From the NCBI RefSeq assembly GCF_017994015.1, contig NZ_JAGOLP010000021.1, positions 1-51,845 on the forward strand: 51,845 nucleotides of DNA, in the 5' to 3' direction. The DNA is from Ferrovibrio sp. GTDB lineage: Bacteria; Pseudomonadota; Alphaproteobacteria; Ferrovibrionales; Ferrovibrionaceae. Shown here one piece after another: positions 45,942-51,845 of the stretch. The notes beneath the pieces were generated by a model. That model saw only the letters and a program-made list of their open reading frames with translations. It was not told the DNA's origin and searched no databases. The number at the start of each line of letters is the position of its first letter. The stretch's first letter is position 1. A program made the position numbers and the translations under genes.

Positions 45942-46219
45942 ATAGCGAAACTTTTTCCAGCGTGTGGGATGCCCTTGAGGATACGGCCGGCGCAGCGGAA
46001 AACATGAAGCTGCGCTCGGCGCTGATGATGGCACTTGAACAGCGCATCCGTGCCAAAGGCTGGACACAGACCGAAGCCGCCCGCCGGCTGGGCGTGACCC
46101 AGCCACGGGTATCCGACCTGCTGCGCGGCAAGATCAATCTATTTGCGCTCGACACCCTGGTGAACATGGCCGCCGCCGCCGGCCTGCATGTGGAAATACG
46201 GGTGCAGGAAGCGGCCTGA
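45938..46219 (+). CDS. higA: HigA-type XRE antitoxin
   Basis: A 93-residue antitoxin with an XRE helix-turn-helix: MALEQRIRAKGWTQTEAARR, then LGVTQPRVSDLLRGKINLF. The toxin-binding part is the short N-terminal region and the C-terminus. HigA proteins bind the operator of their own operon; a palindrome overlaps the promoter at 45585-45604. The start overlaps the toxin stop by four bases. The pair sits between radA and cvpA, genes often adjacent in this class. Confidence 0.88.
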   Translation: MNSETFSSVWDALEDTAGAAENMKLRSALMMALEQRIRAKGWTQTEAARRLGVTQPRVSDLLRGKINLFALDTLVNMAAAAGLHVEIRVQEAA

Positions 46220-46450
46220 GAAACCAGCGGCACGCCCACGCCCCCCAACCCGAAGGCAAAATGACAGATACCGTGTTACTGCCTTGCGACAGCCAGGGCG
46301 GGAGGGTATCTATCGCTGGCTTGGTGCCGTGGCTGCGGCTTTTGCCGGTGCCAGGCGCCTGCCGCCATGCAGGAGTATCGCGAGTGTCAGCGGGTGTTGG
46401 TGGATTTCCTTTCAACCTGCTGAAATCAAAGGGCGAACGAGGGCCAGTAT

Positions 46451-47134
46451 ATGGATAAGCTGCCGGTTAATCCGGTTGATCTGGTGGTCTTTGCGATCCT
46501 GCTGATCTCGGCCCTGCTGGCCCTGTTCCGCGGCTTTGTCGGTTTGGTGCTGACCACGGTGGGCTGGATCGCGGCGGTGATTGCCACCTGGTATTTCTTT
46601 GTGCCGGCGGAAGCCCTCGCCCGCGAGTATATCCAGTCCGGGTTGTTTGCCGGGCTGGCCGCCGGGGCGGGAATTTTTCTGCCCATCCTTATCTTTTGCT
46701 CGTTGCTGACCCATCTGATCGCCGAGCGGGTGCGAACCTCTGCGATCAGCGCCATCGACCGCTCGCTGGGTTTCCTGCTTGGGCTGGCCCGGGGTGTGCT
46801 GATCGTGGTGATCGGATTCTGGGTGCTGGATACCTATGTGATGAAGCCGAATGCGCAGCCGGGCTGGTATACCGAGGCGCGCACCCGGCCGCTGGCAGTG
46901 CAGGCCTATGCCTGGATGTATGACCGCATCATCGAACAACTGACGGGGGCCAAGGCCGCCGCCGCAAGCACCGGCACGGCCGGTTCTGGCTCCGGATCAG
47001 GCCAGACCCGACCGACCCCGGTGCCAAATCGCCAACCAATCGGCGGCGGGACTGACTCCAGCCGCGATTCAGGCTATAAGTCCGAGGAACGCAAGGGCAT
47101 CGAGAGCCTGATCCGCAGTCAAGACAAGCCATGA
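46451..47134 (+). CDS. cvpA: CvpA family membrane protein
   Basis: A 227-residue inner-membrane protein. It opens MDKLPVNPVDLVVFAILLIS and carries four membrane segments, with the family segment ALFRGFVGLVLTTVGWIAA. The C-terminal 70 residues are Gly/Ser/Thr/Pro-rich and probably disordered. CvpA proteins are linked to colicin V production and envelope stress, and commonly precede purF as here (38 bases). GAGGG stands before ATG 46451. The 231 bases before it hold nothing recognisable. Confidence 0.92.
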   Translation: MDKLPVNPVDLVVFAILLISALLALFRGFVGLVLTTVGWIAAVIATWYFFVPAEALAREYIQSGLFAGLAAGAGIFLPILIFCSLLTHLIAERVRTSAISAIDRSLGFLLGLARGVLIVVIGFWVLDTYVMKPNAQPGWYTEARTRPLAVQAYAWMYDRIIEQLTGAKAAAASTGTAGSGSGSGQTRPTPVPNRQPIGGGTDSSRDSGYKSEERKGIESLIRSQDKP

Positions 47135-47174
47135 ACCGACCGGTGGCCATTCGCCATCGGCCGGCGGAGCAATG

Positions 47175-48638
47175 ATGATGCTGCACACCAATCCCTATGA
47201 CGATGACAAGCTGCGTGAGGAATGCGGCATCTTCGGCATTTATGGCAACCCCGACGCGGCGGCCAACACCGTGCTTGGCCTGCATGCCTTGCAGCATCGC
47301 GGCCAGGAAGCCGCCGGCGTGGTCACCTTCCATGAGGGCCGCTTCAACGGCCATCGTGCGCTGGGCCATGTGGCGCCGAATTTCTCCTCCGAGAAGGTGA
47401 TCAAGGACCTGCCGGGCGATGCCTCGATCGGCCATGTGCGCTATTCCACCAGCGGCGACACTTTGCTGCGCAATGTGCAGCCGATCTATGCCGATCTCAG
47501 CTTCGGCGGCTTTGCCGTGGCGCATAACGGCAACCTGACCAATGCCCTGACCCTACGCAACCAGTTGGTGGATCGCGGCGCGATCTTCCAGAGCACCATG
47601 GATACCGAGGTGATCACCCATCTGGTGGCGCTGAGCACCAAGGTGGGCATGGTGGAGCGGCTGATCGATGCGCTGCTGCAATTGGAAGGCGCCTATTCGC
47701 TGGTGGCGCTGACCGCCAAAAAGGTCATCGGCGTGCGCGATCCCTATGGCGTGCGGCCGCTGGTGTTGGGCAATCTGAAAGGCGCGCCGATCCTGGCTTC
47801 CGAAACCTGCGCGCTGGATATCCTGGGCGCCGATTACATCCGCGATGTTGAACCCGGCGAAGTGCTGGTGATCGACAGCGAGGGCGTGCATAGCCACTTC
47901 CCCTTCCCCAAGGGGCAGAAGCGCTTCTGCGTGTTTGAATATATCTATTTCGCCCGCCCCGATTCCGTGGTGGAAGGCAGCAGCGTGTATGATGCGCGCA
48001 AACGCATCGGCGCCGTGCTGGCGCAGGAAAGCGGCGTGCCGGCCGATGTGGTGATCCCGGTGCCGGATTCCGGCGTGCCGGCCGCCATCGGCTATGCCCA
48101 GGCTTCGGGCGTGCCGTTTGAACTCGGCATCATCCGCAACCATTATATCGGCCGCACTTTCATCGAGCCGACCGACAAGATCCGGCATTTCGGCGTCAAG
48201 CTGAAGCATAATGCCAACCGCGCCCATATCGAAGGCAAGCGGGTGATCCTGGTGGATGATTCCATCGTGCGCGGCACCACCTCCACCAAGATCGTGGAAA
48301 TGGTGCGCGAGGCCGGCGCCAAGGAAGTGCATATGCGCATCGCCTCGCCGCCCACCACGCATTCCTGCTTCTATGGCATCGATACGCCGGAACGTTCGAA
48401 GCTTCTCGCCGCCAAGCATACGGTTGAGGAAATGCGGCAATTCATCAAGGCTGACAGCCTGGGCTTCATTTCCATCGATGGCCTGTACCGCGCCATGGGG
48501 CAGCAAGGCCGGCCGAGTGTGGGGCCGCGTTATTGCGATGCCTGTTTCACCGGCGAATACCCGATCAAGCTGACCGACGAAACCGTGCGCCCGGCGCGCT
48601 CGGCCCGCCAGCTTTCCCTGCTGGCCGAACTGACCTGA
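47175..48638 (+). CDS. purF: Amidophosphoribosyltransferase
   Basis: A 487-residue enzyme that makes phosphoribosylamine, the first step of purine synthesis. The Ntn-type glutaminase domain has its nucleophile Cys in REECGIFGIYG, so about 16 residues must be removed. LHALQHRGQEAAGVV, HVRYSTSGD and VAHNGNLTN follow. The PRPP-binding motif VILVDDSIVRGTTS is near residue 360, and YDACFTGEYP-type residues are present near the C-terminus. Three ATGs stand in a row (47172, 47175, 47178); GGAG spacing favours the second or third. Confidence 0.96.
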   Translation: MMLHTNPYDDDKLREECGIFGIYGNPDAAANTVLGLHALQHRGQEAAGVVTFHEGRFNGHRALGHVAPNFSSEKVIKDLPGDASIGHVRYSTSGDTLLRNVQPIYADLSFGGFAVAHNGNLTNALTLRNQLVDRGAIFQSTMDTEVITHLVALSTKVGMVERLIDALLQLEGAYSLVALTAKKVIGVRDPYGVRPLVLGNLKGAPILASETCALDILGADYIRDVEPGEVLVIDSEGVHSHFPFPKGQKRFCVFEYIYFARPDSVVEGSSVYDARKRIGAVLAQESGVPADVVIPVPDSGVPAAIGYAQASGVPFELGIIRNHYIGRTFIEPTDKIRHFGVKLKHNANRAHIEGKRVILVDDSIVRGTTSTKIVEMVREAGAKEVHMRIASPPTTHSCFYGIDTPERSKLLAAKHTVEEMRQFIKADSLGFISIDGLYRAMGQQGRPSVGPRYCDACFTGEYPIKLTDETVRPARSARQLSLLAELT

Positions 48639-48647
48639 GATTTTCCC

Positions 48648-49367
48648 ATGCGTTTGCAGGACCGTATTGCGCTGATTACCGGCGCCAGCCGCGGCATTGG
48701 CGCCGCCATTGCCCGCGCCTATGCCCGCGAGGGCGCCCATGTGATTCTGGTGGCCCGCACTGTGGGCGCGCTGGAAGAACTGGATGATGAAATCCGCAGC
48801 CTCGGCGGCCAGGCCACGCTGGTGCCGCTGGACCTGGAAAAGACCGAGCTGATTGACGGCCTGGCCGCGCCCTTGTTTGAGCGTTTCGGCCGCCTGGATG
48901 TGCTGGTGGCCAATGCCGGCATGTTCGGCAAGCTGACACCGACCCACCAATATCCGCCCGATCTGTGGGAAAAGGTGTTCAAGCTGAATGTACATGCCAA
49001 TCAGCGCCTGCTGCGCGCCGTGCATCCGCTGCTGCATGCCTCGCCCGCCGGCCGGGTGATTTTCCTCTCCTCCAGCGTGGCGCGCAGCCCGCGCGCCTAT
49101 TGGGGCGCCTATGCCGCCAGCAAGGCGGCGCTGGACAATCTGGCGCTGACCTATGCGCGCGAGACCGAGGCCGGCAATATCCGCGTTAACGTGGTGAATC
49201 CCGGCGCCACGCGCACCGAGATGCGCGCAGCCGCCTATCCCGGCGAAGACCCGCTCACCCTGCCGGCGCCGGAAGCCATCGCCGAAATCTTCGTTGCCCT
49301 GGCCGAAGCTAGCAGCAGCCGCCACGGCGAATGGCTTGATGCGCGGGATTATTGCGGCCTGAGATGA
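48648..49367 (+). CDS. Short-chain dehydrogenase/reductase (SDR)
   Basis: A 239-residue classical SDR. The NAD(P) site TGASRGIG is near residue 11, NAG is in LVANAGMFGKL, the catalytic Ser is in LSSSVARS, and the YxxxK motif is YAASK. VVNPGATRTEMRA is usual for the family. It follows purF by ten bases, an arrangement seen in many alphaproteobacteria. The substrate is unknown. It overlaps the next gene by four bases. Confidence 0.92.
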   Translation: MRLQDRIALITGASRGIGAAIARAYAREGAHVILVARTVGALEELDDEIRSLGGQATLVPLDLEKTELIDGLAAPLFERFGRLDVLVANAGMFGKLTPTHQYPPDLWEKVFKLNVHANQRLLRAVHPLLHASPAGRVIFLSSSVARSPRAYWGAYAASKAALDNLALTYARETEAGNIRVNVVNPGATRTEMRAAAYPGEDPLTLPAPEAIAEIFVALAEASSSRHGEWLDARDYCGLR

Positions 49368-50119
49368 TAACCGCAGCGCAACGCGCCGGGATCGTGGCGC
49401 GGCTGCTTGCCGCCCGCCAGGGCGGCCCGCTGCTCGATACCGGCGGCATAAGCCTCGAACAATCTGATGCCTATGCCATCCAGGCAGAAGTGATGGCCGC
49501 TCTTGGGCCAGTTGGCGGCTGGAAAGTTGGGCGCGGCACGCCAGACGAGGCGATCATCTTTGCACCGATCCCGGCCGCGGCCATCCTGCCGACACCGCAG
49601 CTTTGGCCGCGTGCTGCGTCGCGGCTTTGTGGCCTTGAACTCGAAATTGCCTTCCGCATTGATGCACCGCTGCCCGCATTGGATGCGCCTGATTTTGCCG
49701 GGCAACTGGCTGGCTGTGTCACGCCCCTTGCGGCCTTCGAGGTGGTGGATTGCCGGCTGCATGATCCCGATCAGGCCGCGCCGCTGTGGCGGCTGGCGGA
49801 TTTCCAGATCAATGCCGGGCTGGTTATTGGTCCGGCGCTGGAAGGGCCCTGGCAGCCGGATGACTTCATCCGCCCGCCCGGCCTGTTGATCGCCGATGCC
49901 AGCGTCGTTGCCGATGGCCTGCTCACCCTGCCGGGTGGCTCTCCCTTCGATCTGCTGACCACCCTGCTGGGCCAGGTTGGCAATCATTGCGGCGGCGTGC
50001 AGCCGGGCCAGATCGTCACCACCGGTTCCTTCACCGGCCTGCGCTTTTTCAGGCCCGGCACACGCCTGCGCGGCCACATTGCCGGCATGGCGCCGCTGGA
50101 AATGATGTTCGGCGCTTAA
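49364..50119 (+). CDS. 2-keto-4-pentenoate hydratase/FAH-superfamily protein
   Basis: A 251-residue protein of the MhpD/HpcG-type hydratase group. WKVGRGTPDEAIIFAPIP, then CGLELEIAFRIDAPLPALDA (the Glu-x-Glu metal ligands) and FEVVDCRLHD are typical, as is DASVVADG and TGSFTGLRFFRPG near the end. Such enzymes hydrate 2-hydroxypenta-2,4-dienoates in aromatic degradation, but no other such genes are nearby, so the substrate is open. ATG 49364 overlaps the SDR stop (ATGA); a TTG four codons earlier is less likely. Confidence 0.82.
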   Translation: MITAAQRAGIVARLLAARQGGPLLDTGGISLEQSDAYAIQAEVMAALGPVGGWKVGRGTPDEAIIFAPIPAAAILPTPQLWPRAASRLCGLELEIAFRIDAPLPALDAPDFAGQLAGCVTPLAAFEVVDCRLHDPDQAAPLWRLADFQINAGLVIGPALEGPWQPDDFIRPPGLLIADASVVADGLLTLPGGSPFDLLTTLLGQVGNHCGGVQPGQIVTTGSFTGLRFFRPGTRLRGHIAGMAPLEMMFGA

Positions 50120-50208
50120 CACCGTTGCATGCCGGCCAACACACATATGGTTGACAGCAGCAGCAAAGCTGCCGAAGGTCGGCGCCCCGCGCATTATCGG
50201 TCTTGACC

Positions 50209-51087
50209 ATGCCCAGCAATCTCCGCTCCCCGCTTTTCGGCATGGCCCTGGTTGGCTTCGGCGCCATCGGCTTTGGCCTGATGCCGCTCTTTGCCCGCGC
50301 CGCCTATGCCGAGGGGCTGAGCCCGCTTTCGCTGCTGGTCTGGCGCTTTGCCATCGCCGTGTTCTGCTGCCTGCCCTGGCTGCCGCGTATCCTGGCGGCG
50401 CGGCGTGATTTCCTGATCGCTTTGGTGGCCGGCGCCGGCTACATGGCCTCGATGCTGTTCTATTTTGTCGCGCTGAAGGAACTCAGCGTGGCGCTCACCG
50501 TGCTGATCCTGTTCACCTACCCGCTTTTCACCATCCTGATCGGCTGGCTCGGCTTCGGCGCCCGGCTGACCCGGGCCAACCTGATCGCCGCCCTGCTGGT
50601 GCTGCTGGCCGCCGGGCTGATCCTGTCGCCCGACACGCTGGGCGATGCGCCTGTGCTGCCGGTGCTGCTCGGCTTTCTGCCGCCACTGGCCTATGCATTG
50701 TTCATCCATCTGGCGGCGCGGCGCCTGAGCCATATCGCCATCCCGGTGCGGCTGAGCGGCGTGTTCAGCGGCGGGCTGGTTGCGATGCTGCTGATTGGCT
50801 TCGGCTGGGAAGGCGGCATCACCCTGCCCGGCTCGATGCTGGCCTGGGGGGCTGCGGCGGCGCTGGCGGTGCTGAGCACGTTTGGGGCGCTTGGCCTGCT
50901 GCTGCTCGGCGCGCCGCTGGCCGGGCCGGAACGCAGCGCCATTGCCGGCGCCGGCGAGTTGATCACGTCATTACTTGTGGGCCTGCTGGCCTTCGCCGAG
51001 CCGGTTTCGCCTGCCATGCTGGGCGGCGCGGCGCTGATCCTGGCGGCAATCTTCGTATCTGCTCGTATTGATCATGAAAAAACATAA
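50209..51087 (+). CDS. EamA/DMT-family transporter
   Basis: A 292-residue inner-membrane protein with ten hydrophobic segments in two EamA repeats (for example ALVGFGAIGFGLMPLFARAAY and ALFIHLAARRLSHIAIPVRL). VALTVLILFTYPLFTILIGW is typical of the drug/metabolite transporter family. The substrate is unknown. ATG 50209 is chosen over a TTG two codons earlier; no strong ribosome site is seen. About 100 A+T-rich bases follow it. Confidence 0.9.
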   Translation: MPSNLRSPLFGMALVGFGAIGFGLMPLFARAAYAEGLSPLSLLVWRFAIAVFCCLPWLPRILAARRDFLIALVAGAGYMASMLFYFVALKELSVALTVLILFTYPLFTILIGWLGFGARLTRANLIAALLVLLAAGLILSPDTLGDAPVLPVLLGFLPPLAYALFIHLAARRLSHIAIPVRLSGVFSGGLVAMLLIGFGWEGGITLPGSMLAWGAAAALAVLSTFGALGLLLLGAPLAGPERSAIAGAGELITSLLVGLLAFAEPVSPAMLGGAALILAAIFVSARIDHEKT

Positions 51088-51192
51088 AGTCACTGTTTAA
51101 AAATCATATATACAAAATTTATTGATTGAATAACCGAGCTGAGATAGCGTCGGCCGGCTCGCAATGCCGGGCGGATTTTCAGGGAGGGATTG

Positions 51193-51504
51193 ATGCATCG
51201 CCCCACGATGTTGGCCGCTGCTTTTGTTGCCGTGCTCGGCGCGGCGCCGGCTTTGGCGCAGCAGGCTCCGCAGGCGCTGTCTGAGGCCGCCTTTGCGGCG
51301 CAGACCTGCAATCTGTGCCATGGCAGCCAAAGCTATGTTTCGCCCACCATGCCGCCGATCCATGGCGTGGATGCCAAGACGCTGTATGAGGCGCTGATCG
51401 AGGTGAAAACCAACAAGCGCCCCAGCACCATCATGGGCCGCATAGCGCGCGGCTACACCGACGACCAGCTCAAGGCGGTCGCCGAATACCTGTCGCGCAA
51501 TTGA
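51193..51504 (+). CDS. Monoheme cytochrome c subunit, paired with a flavoprotein
   Basis: A 103-residue periplasmic cytochrome c. The signal peptide (MLAAAFVAVLGAAPALAQ) precedes CNLCHG, the heme-binding motif, and TIMGRIARGYTDDQ supplies the distal Met. It resembles the short single-heme subunits of flavocytochrome c sulfide dehydrogenase. AGGGAGGG stands before ATG 51193. It lies 11 bases before the flavoprotein gene, so the two form one operon and probably one complex. Confidence 0.88.
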   Translation: MHRPTMLAAAFVAVLGAAPALAQQAPQALSEAAFAAQTCNLCHGSQSYVSPTMPPIHGVDAKTLYEALIEVKTNKRPSTIMGRIARGYTDDQLKAVAEYLSRN

Positions 51505-51515
51505 GGAATCCGGCC

Positions 51516-51845
51516 ATGAGCAAGCAGATCAATCGACGTGACCTTCTCGCTGCCGGCCTGGCCGGTGGCGCCATGCTCGGCCTGCCCGGCATCGCAGCAG
51601 CCCAGATCAACCGCGGCGCCGCCGGGCGCGTGGTGGTGGTAGGCGGCGGCTTTGGCGGCGCCACGGCAGCGCGTTATCTCAAGCTGTTCGATCCCGGCCT
51701 GGACGTGACCCTGGTGGACCGCGATGCGGTCTACACCACCTGCCCGTTCTCGAATTATGTGCTGGGCGGCATCCGCGACCTTGGCTCGATCCAGCATCGC
51801 CGCGACCCGCTGAACAAGCGCTGGGGCGTGCGGCTGGTGCAGGGC
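51516..51845 (+). CDS. Flavocytochrome c sulfide dehydrogenase-like flavoprotein, partial
   Basis: The first 110 codons of an FAD-dependent oxidoreductase cut by the right edge. It begins with a Tat signal (NRRDLLAAGLAGG, then an AAA cleavage region). The FAD site is VVVVGGGFGGATAARYL, with an acidic residue after the second strand (TLVDRD). TTCPFSNYVLGG matches the region that carries an active-site cysteine in FccB/SoxF-type flavoproteins. With the preceding cytochrome it would oxidise sulfide in the periplasm and pass electrons to cytochromes. Confidence 0.82.
   Translation, partial: MSKQINRRDLLAAGLAGGAMLGLPGIAAAQINRGAAGRVVVVGGGFGGATAARYLKLFDPGLDVTLVDRDAVYTTCPFSNYVLGGIRDLGSIQHRRDPLNKRWGVRLVQG

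Noticed and set aside
46261..46458. Short plus-strand frame of 65 codons before cvpA
   Set aside because: No ribosome site and no family; it runs into the cvpA start in another frame.
47553..49325. Minus-strand frame of 590 codons over purF and the SDR
   Set aside because: Antisense shadow; the plus-strand products carry all catalytic motifs.

Overview
The window looks like chromosomal DNA of a high-GC alphaproteobacterium, probably from the Rhodospirillales side of the class. The evidence is the base composition, the order rpsF-rpsR-DUF2232-rplI-dnaB, the run alr-ABC lipid transporter-radA-cvpA-purF-SDR, and a Wzc-type exopolysaccharide locus. I cannot name a genus. No tRNA, rRNA, CRISPR array or insertion sequence was recognised.

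Positions 1-10090 (minus strand) are one enormous open frame of 3,363 codons that runs off the left edge. It holds roughly 68 units of 43-50 residues with RTX-like glycine/aspartate motifs, interrupted once by a block of canonical RTX sequence. About 650 bases without a gene follow.

Positions 10744-31498 form a surface-polysaccharide locus. The left part has a sugar epimerase, two GT4 glycosyltransferases, a UDP-glucuronate decarboxylase-like protein, an exported Ala/Gln-rich repeat protein and a membrane-anchored TPR-like protein. A compact six-gene minus-strand operon (25838 down to 17029) encodes the Wzc-type chain-length kinase, a GT4 enzyme, a deacetylase/nucleotidyltransferase-like/P-loop kinase fusion, a second GT4 enzyme, a WecG/TagA-type transferase and a Wzy/WaaL-like polymerase or ligase. 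Divergent from it lie a PPP-family phosphatase, a WbaP-type priming transferase, an outer-membrane barrel, a Wza-type export protein and a nucleotidyltransferase-like protein. Together these cover priming, elongation, polymerisation, modification and export. No Wzx flippase is seen.

Positions 31501-38760 are core genes: mnmA, rpsF, rpsR, DUF2232, rplI (with a strong terminator), dnaB, an eRF1-like small protein and a degenerate M24 peptidase homologue. Three DnaA-box-like sites precede dnaB, and a perfect parS palindrome follows the M24 gene, so this part may lie in the origin-proximal domain.

Positions 38772-40381 are an accessory island: an Ntox44-like polymorphic toxin, an overlapping gene for a candidate exported immunity protein, and a decayed second copy of the toxin tail and immunity gene.

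Positions 40557-51845 return to core genes: a ZIP metal transporter, alr, the MlaE/MlaF pair, radA, cvpA, purF, an SDR, a 2-keto-4-pentenoate hydratase-like protein, an EamA exporter, and a monoheme cytochrome c followed by a flavocytochrome c sulfide dehydrogenase-like flavoprotein cut by the right edge. A HigB/HigA-type toxin-antitoxin pair with an apparently leaderless promoter sits between radA and cvpA.
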